From Anaspis maculata (taxonomy: Eukaryota > Arthropoda > Insecta > Coleoptera > Scraptiidae): a DNA stretch of 64,000 nt. Every line of letters begins with the position of its first letter. The stretch's first letter is position 1. The position numbers were made by a program, and so were the translations under genes. The notes under the pieces were generated by a model. It saw nothing but the letters and a program-made list of their open reading frames with translations. It did no database searches and was not told where the DNA came from. Location of the stretch: assembly GCA_949128115.1 (NCBI GenBank), contig OX421963.1, forward strand, positions 38,547,979 to 38,611,978, read 5' to 3'. Below are positions 1 through 11,119 of this stretch, piece by piece.

Positions 1-19
1 AAATCAGCTACCGGGTAGG

Positions 20-55
20 TATATAAAAACGATTTATTTCTGAACATTTCTCAGT
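20..55 (+). promoter_or_regulatory. TATA box plus TCAGT initiator of the first cuticle-type gene
   Basis: TATAAAAA starts at 21 and an arthropod initiator TCAGT lies at 51-55, so the likely +1 A is base 53, 32 bp from the first T of the TATA box. The ATG at 87 follows after a 34-base leader. The same arrangement recurs at 7828/7861 and 19455/19489. Seen in sequence; use as a promoter is inferred. Confidence 0.75.
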
Positions 56-86
56 CCCGTAACACAGACCTCCTTACTCATTCATA

Positions 87-1639
87 ATGTTCAAGCTGGT
101 GGTGTTATCCGTCGTTTTGTCCGTGGCCGTGGCTAGACCTAGTGTGGGCCACCACGCTGCTTTGGCTTATGCTGCAGTGCCTTCGGCCGTTAGCCACCAG
201 TCCAGGACTGATGTAGTCAGCAGTCCAGTGGTGACTTCTTATGCCGCAGCTCCCGTTGTTCAAGAAGTGGTTGCCGCCCCCGCTCCAGCAGTCACCTCTT
301 ACGCCTCCGTTCCTATCACTGGAACTGCCATCACCAAAAATGTCCACTTCACTCAAAACGACGTCGTCACTGGGTATTCTGCTCAAGTTTTGAAACCGAA
401 CTTGGCCGCTTTCGCCACCCCAGTTGCTACTCTTTCTCAACAACAAGTAAGTGTATTGTGTCTTTTTCGCTTTCAGCAGATACCGAATAACAATGTTAAG
501 GAACTAGAGAAACCAAGGAAATATTTAAGACCTATTACAGTTTATTTGAGACGAATTTATTTTGTGAAAATCTTTACGTGTTGTATTCGACCGTGTCCGT
601 GTCGTAAGGAATATTATTAATCTAAGCAGGATTTTTAATAGAGTGAATAAGTATATTAATTAAGTACCTACCTAAACCAACAATGTTTGAACGCTGTACA
701 TTTTTCATTTTTCTGCAGATCGTAGTCCCTGCCGTTAATGAAGTGGTAGCCGGTGCTCCAGTGCTCAAAGTTGCAGCAGCTGAAGCACCAGCCATATCCG
801 GTTACTCCTACTCTGTCGCCGCTCCCGCTCCAGCTGTCTCCGTCGCCCCCGTAGCTGCTGTCGCTCCCGCAGTATCTAGCTATTCCTTCTCGGTTCCCGC
901 TCCAGCTGTTGCCACCCGTCACGAAGCTGTGGTCGCATCGGTCGCTAAAGTCGCCGCTGTAGCTCCTGCTACACCGACCGTGTCAGGCTATTCGTACTCT
1001 GTCGCCGCCCCTGCTCCAGTCCCCAAAGCCGCTGCCGTTGCTCCAGCTGTACACCATGAAACTCTGGCTGTCCCGGTTTCCACCCCAGCAGTTTCGAGAT
1101 ACTCATATTCCATAGCTGCTCCTGCTTCTGTTGCTAAAGTCGCCGCCGCTCCAGCAGTAGCAACCCAATACGAAACTGTTGCTGCCCCAGTATCAAGCTA
1201 CTCTGCATACTCTGTAGCCACTCCAGCAGTTGCTCCGGCAGTTTCCACCTACGAATACGCTGCCGCCGCCCCAACTGTCGCCGCTCGATACGAAGCCGTC
1301 GCCGCCCCTCTTGCTCAAGTTGCCGCTGTTGCTCCAGCAGTTTCTACCTACGAATACGCCGTCGCCGCACCAGCTATCGCGGCACGATACGAAACAGTCG
1401 CCGCCCCACTTGCTCAAGCGGCTGCTGTCGCTCCAGCAGTTTCCACCTACGAATACGCCGTCGCCGCTCCATCTGTCGGGGCTCTATACGGAGCTTTCGC
1501 CGCCCCAGTTGCTCCGGCGGTTTCTGCCTACGAATATGCTGTCGCCGTCCCAGGAGCTCCCGCTCGAGGAGCCGCGGTTCCTTCAGTGGTTGCCAGCGGT
1601 GCTCTCAACGTACCGACGGGAATTTCCACGACAGAATAG
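87..1639 (+). CDS. Ala/Pro/Val-rich secreted cuticle-type protein (two coding exons)
   Basis: Coding exons are 87-446 and 719-1639. The intron begins GTAAGT at 447, ends CTGCAG at 718 and is phase 0, giving about 426 residues. The N-terminus (MFKLVVLSVVLSVAVA, then RP) is a classical signal peptide. The rest is low complexity: AAPA, VAPAV and tyrosine-bearing SYSYS/TYEYA motifs typical of insect low-complexity cuticle proteins. I see no chitin-binding R&R consensus. The last third carries a 33-residue (99-bp) tandem repeat. It probably forms extracellular cuticle matrix. The stop TAG (1637-1639) is made of the presumed TA target plus the first G of an inserted TIR element. Poly(A) signals lie only beyond that element (3245, 3330), so the C-terminus may be altered. 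Function is inferred from composition; other low-complexity secreted proteins are possible. Confidence 0.85.
1228..1545 (+). repeat. 99-bp in-frame tandem repeat inside the cuticle-type gene
   Basis: The motif VAPAVSTYEYA recurs with its GTTTC start at 1241, 1340, 1439 and, shortened, 1520 (spacings 99, 99 and 81 bp, all multiples of three). Each module runs from TYEYAVAAP through ARYE to VAAPLAQ. Codon differences between copies are mostly synonymous, so the unit looks selected at protein level. Confidence 0.85.
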
Positions 1640-1911
1640 GGTATGTGACGGTTTTTCAATTTTGGTCTAAATAATTTCTAATTGCTTGGTTTTCACTGAA
1701 AGTAGTATTTATTTGGATCAAAGCATGTTTATTTTACGTAAAAAAAATCTTTTTTATTTCGCTAAAATATTTGGCGCCCAAACGCTTTATGAAAGTCAAC
1801 GGCCATTGTGACGTCACAGTTCATAAACTGTCAAGTGTCATTCGCGAATGTAAACAAACCATCACATGTTCGCAAGGACGCTGTTGGCTGTTCTGTTTGG
1901 AGGACAATGAG

Positions 1912-2116
1912 TGGAAAATCATATCACTGGTGTGTGGTGCCTCTTTGCAAAAACACGAGAAGAAGTTCCCCACATTAACTTTTCATTGTGGTACCTGGTG
2001 GCTGGTGGTACCCAAAAAAGAACACATGAGAAGGAAGTGGCTGGAACTTGCAAGAAGGGATCCAAATGGATTATCTTCGGAGTCGTCTATCTTTTTTTGT
2101 GAAAACCATTTTGATG
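1912..2116 (+). pseudogene. THAP-type zinc finger remnant, first copy
   Basis: Starting near ATGAGTGGAAAATC, one frame reads MSGKSYHWCVVPLCKN and then hits a stop. Another frame continues with VPKKEHMRRKWLELARRD and FCENHFDV. Together these give the C-x4-C ... W ... C-x2-H pattern of a THAP domain, but they are split across frames, so this copy is broken unless a short intron joins them. Confidence 0.55.
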
Positions 2117-2469
2117 TAGGTATATGAGCTTGGTAGGTACCTTTAATTATATTAAGTATCATATGTGCTAAATAATCGATAAATGATATTAAAACACAAT
2201 AGGGTATGTGACGGTTTTTCAATTTTGGTCTAAATAATTTCTAATTGCTTGGTTTCCACTGAAAGTAGTATTTATTTGGTTCAAAGCATGTTTATTTTAC
2301 GTAAAAAAAATCTTCTTTATTTCGCTAAAATATTTGGCGCCCAAACGCTTTATGAAAGTCAACGGCCATTGTGACGTCACAGTTCATAAACTGTCAAGTG
2401 TCATTCGCGAATGTAAACAAACCATCACATGTTCGCAAGGACGCTGTTCTGTTTGGAGAACAATGAGTG

Positions 2470-2660
2470 GAAAATCATATCACTGGTGTGTGGTGCCTCT
2501 TTGCAAAAACACGGGAAGAAGTTCCCCACATTAACTTTTCATTGTGGTACCCAAAAAAAAACACATGAGAAGGAAGTGGCTGAAACTTGCAAGAAGGGAT
2601 CCAACCAAATGGATTATCTTCGGAGTCGTCCATCTATTTTTGTGAAAACCATTTTGATGT
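2470..2660 (+). pseudogene. THAP-type zinc finger remnant, second copy
   Basis: This is the tandem duplicate of the 1912-2116 remnant. It has lost a 17-bp block after CATTGTGGTACC and gained small indels (CCAACCAAATGG against CCAAATGG), making it more degenerate. Confidence 0.5.
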
Positions 2661-3212
2661 AGGTATATGAGCTTGGTAGGTAGGTACCTTTAATTATATC
2701 AAGTATCATATGTGTTATATAATCGATAAATGATATTAAAACACAATTTGAGATTTGAGGTTATGTTATTAAAAGTGAAGTTAGTGGTCAGACTTTAGAC
2801 TACCGTATTTTAGTGAGCCTACAGTTTTATTATGACGAGAAAAAAACTGCCCAACCATTACAGCGTCCATTTGAGGCAGCGTACTGCTATTCGCTCTCGA
2901 GAAACCTGGATCACATTTTCTTTTCAGGTGTAGGTAATTGAAAACACCGACACGCTTCGTCACACGCTACGGGCTACGTGACATCTCCGGTGACAGATGA
3001 GAAATGACAGATATGAAGATTGACGTCACACCCAATCGTGGCGCGTTTTAGGTCACGTGACATTGATTCAAAATAATTTAATTTTTAATTTCACTTTTCT
3101 CATCAATTAATCAATGTATCATCGAGAAATGTTGCACAAGCTACATTTCAATTTTCACTTGCTCATAACAAAGACATAAAACCATTAAAATCTGACACAG
3201 TCACATACCCTA

Positions 3213-3345
3213 TTGCGTCAAGGCCTCTATACTCGGGCTAACTTAATAAATCAATGGTAGAAAATGTTTCAGAAGCCTAGCGGGTACGATTTTGTGATTT
3301 TATTTTTATTAATATTGTTCTTTGTTGTGAATAAAAAATTCAATT
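3213..3345 (+). other. Displaced 3' UTR of the first cuticle-type gene
   Basis: Sequence beyond the transposon contains an in-frame TAA at 3244-3246 and AATAAA at 3245 and 3330, followed by a T-rich stretch. It fits the 3' end of the gene interrupted at 1637. Whether transcripts cross the 1.6-kb element is unknown. Confidence 0.4.
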
Positions 3346-4270
3346 CTTATTGCTTGATACCATTTCATTCAATTTGAATACTTACATCCCTACAAAAAAT
3401 AACATTAAAATAACACATTTCCATTACAATACGAAGAGTAGGTATGTATAAGAAACTGGAAAGATGAAACCAAAAAATATAAAATAAACTGCTCAACATT
3501 TGAAATGTCGGTATCGATTTTTTTTTAAACGGTAGATATATAACTTTGGATTGTCTCAACCTATTCCGATTTTGTTTTCACGGTTGCCTAGATACATTTT
3601 CCAGCAGTCTACTCGGTTTGCGAGATTTTCTGACTTACTTCAATTACATTCATTACAGTTTTCATGAATTTTTCCGCCATCTCACAGTGGGTTTGTAAAG
3701 TATTTAAAGTTTAGGTGTGTAAGTAAATTTTAGTGTCGAATTTGATTGCTGATAACATCCAAGATACAAATTGTGGCAGTACTGCATCCAAAGCATATTG
3801 AAGCCGGTTCCATTGTCTTCCAAGAAATGTTTAAGGCAACCATATCCGTCCACGGACATTCGGACAATGACAGAATAGCTTCTTGGGTGAGAACCTGCAG
3901 TTTGACGGCCAGAATTCAGCTGACCGCTGTGATTTTCAGGGTAGACTTCCGAAAGCTGTATTTCGGTAACCCTTTATTGCACAGTGATGGCTGTGGCATC
4001 ATCTTGTTCAGAACTTAACGCTCTTGAATTTGACTACTGAACATTTTGGTCGTAGAATCACCGTTTACGAGTTATTCAAGAAAAACAGTCGATTTTCAGG
4101 AATTTCCAATTTATTCATTTTTTTTACCATGGTTCCGGAGGTCACATAAGATCACAAATTTGGATTCTTCATTAGGACTCCCAAGAAAACTAAAATCAAA
4201 AAGAAAATTTTCTATGGGACCTTTTGCAACCCCGAATATTCCTGCTACTGGCCTACAAATACACTCAAAT
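3346..4270. other. Gene-free spacer
   Basis: AT-rich sequence with frequent stops in all frames and only short chance ORFs (90 codons or fewer) without recognisable motifs. No RNA gene or clear repeat boundary was found. Confidence 0.5.
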
Positions 4271-5515
4271 TTTTATGCTCAATAAGATGGTGTAAAAAGT
4301 CAATAAAAAAATTGTTCAGGGTGGGGTAACTTGAAAAGAAGCGGGGTGAAAATTACCATAACTTTTTTGTGTGTGTTTTTTCAGGAGTTTGTGCAAAATT
4401 ATGAAATTTCACCCGTTTTCGAGTAGAATCGTTTTGAAATCTTTTGCAAGCTGAAGAATCGAATTTGTGAACGATTGACTTCAAAAAAGTTACCATGAAC
4501 ATATAATAGCCGAAAAATGCTTTATAGCGAAGCTACCGCCCCCGAACAGAGGCTGTAGCTCTATTGTGAAGTATTTTTGACGTATGATCATGGGGAATTT
4601 TCTTCATAGTTTAAGCCGTAGAATACGCCCATGGAATACCCAGGGCCGATTTTGGAACCAGAAAGAAGTCGGTTTCGTAAAACACGGAAATTTCATAATT
4701 TGGCACGAAATCTTGGAAAAAATTGAACACAAAAAATTTGGGGCAATTTTCACCCCGCTTCTTCCAAGTTACCTCATCCCAGGGTATTTTTTTTTTATGA
4801 TTTTCGCTCCATCTCATCAAGCATAAACATTTCAGGGTACTTATTGCTAAATTCCGTCATTTTGTCCCAACTGTTTTCGGAGGTGATAAATAAAAACTAT
4901 CTTCAGGGGCACACATTTAGGGGGTTGTAGCCCCCTTATAAAGCATTTTTCGGCTAAAGTTCATGGAAACTTTTTTCTAATTTTTGATTGTAGAATACGC
5001 TCATGAAATACTTAGGGCTGATTTTGAAACCAGAAAAAAGTCCATCATCCACAATTCGATTTATTCAGAATGCAAAAAAAAAATCAAAATGAATTTACTC
5101 AAAAATGGGGCAAGCTATCGAAGTTTAACAAGAGCACCTTTTTTCCGTAAAACAGCCTGAAATTTCATAACTTTGCATAAAATTTTTAAAAGATACATAC
5201 ACAAAAAAGTTGGGGTAGTTTTTACCTCACCTCCTAACAAGTTACCTCACTCCCGCGCAAAATTTTCAAATGACTTTTACCCCATCCTGTTGAGCTTGAG
5301 TATAAGAGCTCCTGAGTATGTGCTAAATGTCATCATTTTGCTCCAACTAGTTTCGGAGATATTGAATAAAAACCATCTTCAGGGACCCACCTTCAGGGGG
5401 CTGTAGCTCCCTTATGAAGCATTTTCGACACAAGTTTAGAAGAACTTTGTGTATTATTTTTGATTGTAGAATCTGCTGCTGAAGTATGGCAGGCTAATTT
5501 AGGGACACCTGTATA
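4270..5515. repeat. Degenerate tandem repeat, about 450-bp period
   Basis: Three diverged units share a core: a GGGGCTGTAGCTCCCTTAT-like palindrome followed by GAAGCATTTTCG and then a TTGATTGTAGAATACGC block and TGAAACCAG (near 4510-4670, 4900-5040 and 5380-5500). Similar blocks recur near 34310-34600. Probably an old dispersed element amplified locally. Confidence 0.5.
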
Positions 5516-5535
5516 GATGAACTCAGTTCGCGGAG

Positions 5536-5699
5536 TAAAGCTGGGTTCCCAGATGCGAATATTCGGACAGAAAATGCGATTTTATATGTCAAATTTTGAA
5601 TTCGAGGGCTCTGATTGGCCAATATGACGACTTTGACATTAAATTTCGCATTTTCTGTCCGAATATTCGCAACTGGGAATCCAGCTTTAGGCTCCGCTC
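5536..5699. mobile_element. MITE, 164 bp, with about 58-bp terminal inverted repeats
   Basis: TAAAGCTGGGTTCCCAG at the left is mirrored by CTGGGAATCCAGCTTTA at the right. The inner parts of the arms (GCGAATATTCGGACAGAAAA and its complement) match almost perfectly around a short unique centre. Bordering TA suggests a TA target. No coding capacity. Confidence 0.8.
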
Positions 5700-5728
5700 C
5701 GCCCAACAGTGGGGTTGGTAGCCATTCC

Positions 5729-7164
5729 TATACGGCATTTAATGATACAGAAAATTTCTTTTGCATGAGTGTTCTACAAGGCCTAACGAACGATATTAAA
5801 AGGGTAAGCACATAAGCTTCCCGTTAGGGGGGCCGCAGGGAGCCCTGTCAAGTTGACAGTCCAAGAACTCCTACCAAACCATCTTTCAATTTCGTTGTGT
5901 CACTCAAATGGGGATGATGTGACTCCATTGTAAATCTCGATGGTATTGGTCGCCATGTCTCTCCTATCCTTCATGCTTAAAAAAATAATTTCTTCGGGAG
6001 GTCAGAGAAATTACTTTTTATTTTTTCATATATACAAGAGGACGCAAAGGTGGCATGTTTTGTGTCCTAACCTGTTATATGGCATTCCCAAAATCCTATT
6101 ATGAAGTCAATTTTCCAAATTCTAAATTTTGGGCTGATTGGTAGGCTAAGAATTAGGTATTTTTCAACATCCAGTTCAGGCGTACTTTTTTCAATGTCCA
6201 ACTGGATGTTATTGAAATAATCGCAGGGGTGGATAGACTGAACTATTTTCTAAACATTATGTCCAGGAAATCAATCCTAAACCGCACATGGAGAGTACAC
6301 AAATTATTTTTCTTTCGGGCGGTCGAATTGCGATGCCTACTACGCCCGTCAGGGAGAACGCTGAGCATCGCCAGACTAAACTAGTATGAAAACATCCCAA
6401 ACGAATTCAAAACTGCTCGAAACACTCATCATGTGATTCGACATTCAATTCTGAGTTGGCACTCACAGTTTTAGTCAGTTGTGAAATTGTTTAGGCTGTT
6501 TTCATACCAGTTTAGGCTGGCGATGCTCAGCGTTCTCCCTGACGGGCGTAGTAGACATCGCAATTCGACCGACCGAAAGAAAAATAATCTGTGTACTCTC
6601 TATGCGCGGTTTAGAATTGATTTTCTCGACATAATGTTTAGAAAATAGTTCAGTGTATCCACCCTTGATAATGATTTCAATAACCTCCAGTTGGACACTG
6701 AGAAAAGTACGTCTGAACTGGATGTTAAAAAATACCTACTTCTTAGCCTACCATTTAACCCAAAATTGCAAATTTGAAAAATTGACTTTATAATAGGATC
6801 TTGGGAATGCCAAATAACAGGTTAAGACATAAAACATGCCAACTTCTCATCCTCTTGTATGTTTAAAAAAATAAAAAGTGATTTCTCTGACCTCCCGAAG
6901 AAATTATTTTTTCAAGCATGAAGGATGAAAGAGACTTGGCGGCCAATGCCATCGAGATTCACTATGAAGTTACATTATCCCCAATTGAGTGATACAACGA
7001 AATTGAAAGATGGTTTGGTAGGAGTTCTTGGACCGTCAACTTGACAGGGCTCCCTGCGGCCCCCTTAAGGGGAAGCTTTTGTGCTTCCCCTTCTAATATC
7101 GTTCGATAGACCTTGCAGAACACTCATGCAAAAGGAATTTTCTGTATCATTAAATGCCGTATAG
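5729..7164. repeat. Foldback element, about 1.4 kb, arms about 660 bp
   Basis: The left arm starts TACGGCATTTAATGATACAG and the right arm ends with its complement at 7163. Intermediate blocks match in reverse order, including GAGAACGCTGAGCATCGCCA (left, 6356) against TGGCGATGCTCAGCGTTCTC (right). Arms are roughly 85-90 percent similar by eye, around a diverged centre of about 100 bp near 6440. No ORF of note inside. Confidence 0.8.
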
Positions 7165-7820
7165 TACCGTTTTTTAATGTGTACCGACCCCACTACAAAG
7201 GTCCCTCTCTGGTATTCCGAGTACTCTACGTAGATAGAGATGCGATGGCGACAATCTATTTTTCTGAAAGTTCAGTACAAGATGTATTGTAAGGAAACCT
7301 TGTCTATGATCAGTTCAAAAAGTGACATAACACAATAAGTAATCATCGTGAATGAGATATGCGTACAACAAAACAATGTCGTGGGATTACACCTTTGGGC
7401 GCAGCTCTGTATTTGAAATTTTAAATAAATAGAAAAAACAACAGCAAGGTCAACGATACCAACGAACACTGACATTTACGGGTAAATGAACCAGGCAGTA
7501 CCAGTGCGGACATCTTAAAATGAGTATATTTTTTATTCTACGTTAATGTGCAAGAACTGTCTCATTTTTTCTCAACCGAGGATACCTATACCTACCTATT
7601 CTTTTTGATAAACAACCAGGAGTTTCACCTTTTTCTTTTCTTTATAACCCGCTTGTGAACCTACTGATTGATATTGAAATTTGGAATAAGAAATAATTGT
7701 TTACGCGAACGTCCAAGTTGGGTGGGTCGGAAGAACCGGCTGTAAACCAATACTTAACACTTCATCAAGCATGCTGGAAAAAATTCATTAAGATTATGTA
7801 TGACAAGTTTTCAAAGGAAG
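7165..7820. other. Spacer upstream of the MFKL gene
   Basis: No gene recognised. ORFs here are short and lack similarity I can name. The last 60 bases hold the promoter of the next gene. Confidence 0.5.
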
Positions 7821-7827
7821 GGGGCAC

Positions 7828-7866
7828 TATAAAAACTGAGACAAAAGAAATTAATTCATCAGTTAG
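7828..7866 (+). promoter_or_regulatory. TATA box plus TCAGTTAGTG initiator of the 79-residue gene
   Basis: TATAAAAA at 7828-7835 and TCAGTTAG at 7859-7866 (+1 A at 7861, 33 bp from the TATA start). A 21-base leader precedes the ATG at 7882. The initiator matches the TCAGTTAGTG at 19487. Confidence 0.75.
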
Positions 7867-7881
7867 TGGAATAATATCATT

Positions 7882-9132
7882 ATGTTCAAACTGGTGAGTT
7901 TTATATATGTTCAGCGGTATTTTAGCATTCAACATCAAACAAATTAATCCATGTGCAACGTGCAATCTTTACGGTTTTGTACTCACTCAACCTTACTCAA
8001 CAAAAGACTAAAAGTCCCCAACTTTCCTCCGTGGTCCGTGTGCCGTGTGTGTCACAGTTTTAAGGAGGGAGGGGGTCAAAATTGCATTGAAAAACTCTCG
8101 TACAAAATGTATCAAGCAAGTGACATCAAATTCATTTATTGAAATTACCCCAATTCATCCACCCCATTTAATTTATTTTTAGATACCCTGGGGTATGAAA
8201 GAAAGTTCTTGCCTGACTAGGTACCTATGATCTCCGTGGGGGAGATTGGGAGGGGCGGAAAGATATGTAGAAGATTTATTGACATTCAAACAATGGCATG
8301 TTTGGTATCGCTTCCCACTAAATTTAATCTTACAAAGTCGAACATGATATCAAAATTGAAAAAAAAATATTTTCCAGAAAAATTTGTCTTTTTCGAATAA
8401 AAAGAGCGGTCTTTTCAAATTTGGTTATTTTCTCGGTTATTTTCCGGTGCATGCCAAAAAAAACTGCATGCGAGACCAAAAAAACTATGACGCACACAGG
8501 GACGGGGGAAAGTATGTAGTATGTAGGAAAAGTCGGGAGGGCTTGTTCACAATCAGCAGCTTGTAAACCTACTGATTGATATTGAAATTTGGAAGTTTCA
8601 TTATTTTTAAAAAATATCTTCTCCATATTCTTAAGTGGGATTCCATGTACCGATCTGGACTCGAAGTGCGATACTTTTGAGACACCTGTATTTATGATAT
8701 GTACCTATATCCATTTGGGTACCTATACTCTGAATCCACTGAACAGAAAATAACAAAAACAGCCGTACTGAATAACCGAACTGAAAAAAGGCTTGATCTC
8801 GTCAAATCTGGTAAATGAGTATTTTGTTTTAGGCAACAACTATTTCTGTATAGTAGATGACGTTTTTACCTATAGAACTGTAGACACAAACAATTATTTT
8901 ACAGTGCGTTCTTTTCGCTTCCTTGGCCGCAGCCCTAGCCAGACCAGGTATTATAGGGACACCCGGCGTGCTCTACTCAACTTCAGTAGTTTCAGCACCA
9001 GTTGCAGTTTCAACCCCCATTGAGAAAATAGGTGCGCCTGTGGCCATTCCGGCCCCAGATACATACACCACTGGACTCCAAGTCACTGTGGTAGAACCAT
9101 ATGAGCAGCACGGTTATCGAATTGTATACTAA
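7882..9132 (+). CDS. Small secreted cuticle-type protein, 79 residues, split after MFKL
   Basis: Exon 1 is 7882-7893 (ATG TTC AAA CTG, then GTGAGT). The intron is about 1.0 kb and ends TTTTACAG at 8904. Exon 2 is 8905-9132, phase 0. The product starts MFKL-CVLFASLAAALARPG, a signal peptide interrupted after four residues as in many insect cuticle genes, and continues with a short Val/Pro/Ala-rich mature chain (VVSAPVAVSTPIEK, GAPVAIPAPD) ending in a tyrosine-rich HGYRIVY. AATAAA at 9145 is a good poly(A) signal. The promoter and the MFKL start match the gene at 87, so both probably belong to one family. A structural cuticle or matrix role is inferred; no named family is recognised. Confidence 0.8.
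8655..8691. repeat. Short dispersed repeat shared with 43656-43690
   Basis: The sequence around GCGATACTTTTGAGACACCTG is found in inverted, diverged form at 43656 (ACAGGTGTTCCAAAAGTATCGC). It lies inside the MFKL intron here and upstream of mS34 there; likely ends of one old element. Confidence 0.45.
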
Positions 9133-9159
9133 AATATTTTTGTAAATAAACAGTTGTGA

Positions 9160-10650
9160 CGCCATCGTTGATTGTTTATTTTTCTTCAGCTGATCGGTCA
9201 AATTCACTTTCTTCGGTGCTGTAACCAACCAAGCCAAGACGCATAATGCCTAGCGATGCTAATGTAACGTTATGTTACTTCTGCGGGCTAAATTCGGCGC
9301 TCAGACCGAAGGTGAGGTGTATTATAGGTACTTATAAGTGGCTGGAGTTTGTTCACTTTCTCCCGGAGCCGGATCTACATTGAAGTCCGATGCACTTTGA
9401 TGGACACGCATGGAACATTGACTTGAGAAATGGCCTACGTTTTATTTGAATGAAACGCATCAGTGATCTGGTGAAAAAAATTCTCGGAATCACCTTCTAT
9501 CCTCCATGTCTCATCGTTTAAACAAATCTGTAGGACTTTAACATCAACACAATTCATAATAATATCGAGTAGATAAATAATAATATATCTATAAACATGA
9601 AAAATATAACGTACCAATTACTTATGATTGTGCCGAGTGGACAAAAAAAATCCGGCAGTTTATATCCGTCTTCAGATTATTCGTGAGAGATACAGCCGTT
9701 CAAAGTTTTATAAGATTAGTTTATCCAATCCTCGATCCAATCCAATTCAATAATGCACTTATTATCACGCGCATACATGCCTGCATTTTTCAATAAGACT
9801 GGATAAAGCAGAGTATTCTCCTCGTGGGTAATGGCTATTAGGTACTCATTCGGATGCTTTAAGCTTTACGACACTCGCCAAGGCTCGTGTCGGCAAACTG
9901 CATCCTCATGCATGAGTAAGAAGCAATCATTACCCGCTTGTTGAATAATATACTATTATTAAACGGGTTGAGGCCAGAGACTTGTTTTAAATGATTATCC
10001 GCACTCATTCATAGGTAGAGTAGAATTCCACTCAAATCCAACCAGTGGCTCCAAAATTGGAGGGGGTTGGAGAATATTTTTCATAACCCCTCATCCCCTT
10101 CCAACTTTGTAACCATACCATTCAAGTGAAATTATCCTTTCTACTCATGAGTAATCATTTAAAACAAATATATCTGCCAAGTTACAGTCCAAATACCTAC
10201 CTCAACCAGTTTATGAATTATTTAATAAAAAGAAATATATAAGTCAAACTTTGAAGGACTGAATATCCGCTTTCAGGAGGCATGTTTTCATAGTCAAGGC
10301 AGCTTCATTTTTGACTGTCTATCACATCCATCCTCAAAATTATTAGGGGGAGGGGGACCCTGTATAGTCTTTTCTTCTGAGAAAACTGTCAATTGTTTAT
10401 GACAATTCAAAGCACGCGCGTCTTTCTTGCTTGAAAGTCCACTCGCATGCATGCACATGAACAAAGAAATTCGCTGGAGATCACGACGCGCGAATAAGAC
10501 ACATCTATACAATTGGCGGAAGAGCTGTGCCTTGAGAGCTTGTGGAGCCGATCAAGTTTTCTTGAGCTCTCGCTTACGGTTCTCGATTACACGACGCGAG
10601 TATTATCCAGGTGTTCATTTTCAAACTTCCCACCCAAGATTTTTCGCCAG
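9160..10650. other. Gene-free spacer
   Basis: No gene, RNA or bounded repeat recognised. The ORF at 10427-10846 is not supported by splice sites or composition and overlaps the repeat that begins near 10660. Confidence 0.45.
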
Positions 10651-10659
10651 AATAGGTCG

Positions 10660-11118
10660 AGTTTTATTTGGAGGGGAACATCTGGGATACAAATTGCTAA
10701 ATTCTTACACCGTACTTATTTCAAATAGTATTACCTATATTGTGATACATAAAATGGAAGATAATGAAATTGTTTTCTGTCGAACGTATTTGGAAAATTT
10801 TCAAACCACCCTCAACCCTTCCAAAACCTTTCTCATCGTTGATTAAACGAAAGTTTTTCCTCTGTTAAGTCCTGATTCTTGAGAAATACATTTTGCAGCA
10901 AAAACAATGCGATTTTTATTTCGAGGGGAACTGCTAAGACACGTATTGCCAAATTTTTATCTCAACTCCTTCATCCCCATCTTACCCTACTTTGAAGTTT
11001 CAAATGCTATTACCTACCCTGTGAGATACATCAAATTGGAGGTAATAAAATTCTCCTCTGATTGTGTAGAAAATAATTTCAAATATTTTAAACTACCTCT
11101 AACCCTTTTTAAAAAAAT
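10660..11118 (+). repeat. Diverged direct duplication, period about 250 bp
   Basis: Blocks GAGGGGAAC, TTGCTAAATTCTTA, TATTACCTA, GATACAT and AACCCTT occur in the same order at 10670-10850 and 10913-11115. Similarity is moderate; the unit is not recognised. Confidence 0.45.
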
Positions 11119-11119
11119 T

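Larger units (their letters stand above)
1637..3212 (+). mobile_element. TIR DNA transposon (about 1.57 kb) with THAP-domain remnants
   Basis: GGGTATGTGAC at 1639 is mirrored by GTCACATACCC ending at 3210, both next to TA, suggesting a TA target duplication. The left 560 bp is present twice in tandem (1637-2199 and 2200-2749), so a second left terminus lies at 2202. Each copy encodes pieces of a THAP zinc finger: CVVPLCKN (Cys pair), then RRKWLELARRD and FCENHFD (Cys and His), broken by frameshifts. THAP domains are typical of P-element-like transposases and host proteins. No intact transposase is visible. Element class is unresolved. Confidence 0.7.

Noticed and set aside
105..446. Long antisense ORFs opposite the cuticle-type gene (also 668-922, 1193-1417)
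   Set aside because: Shadows of the GC-rich repetitive codons on the plus strand; no splice or promoter support.
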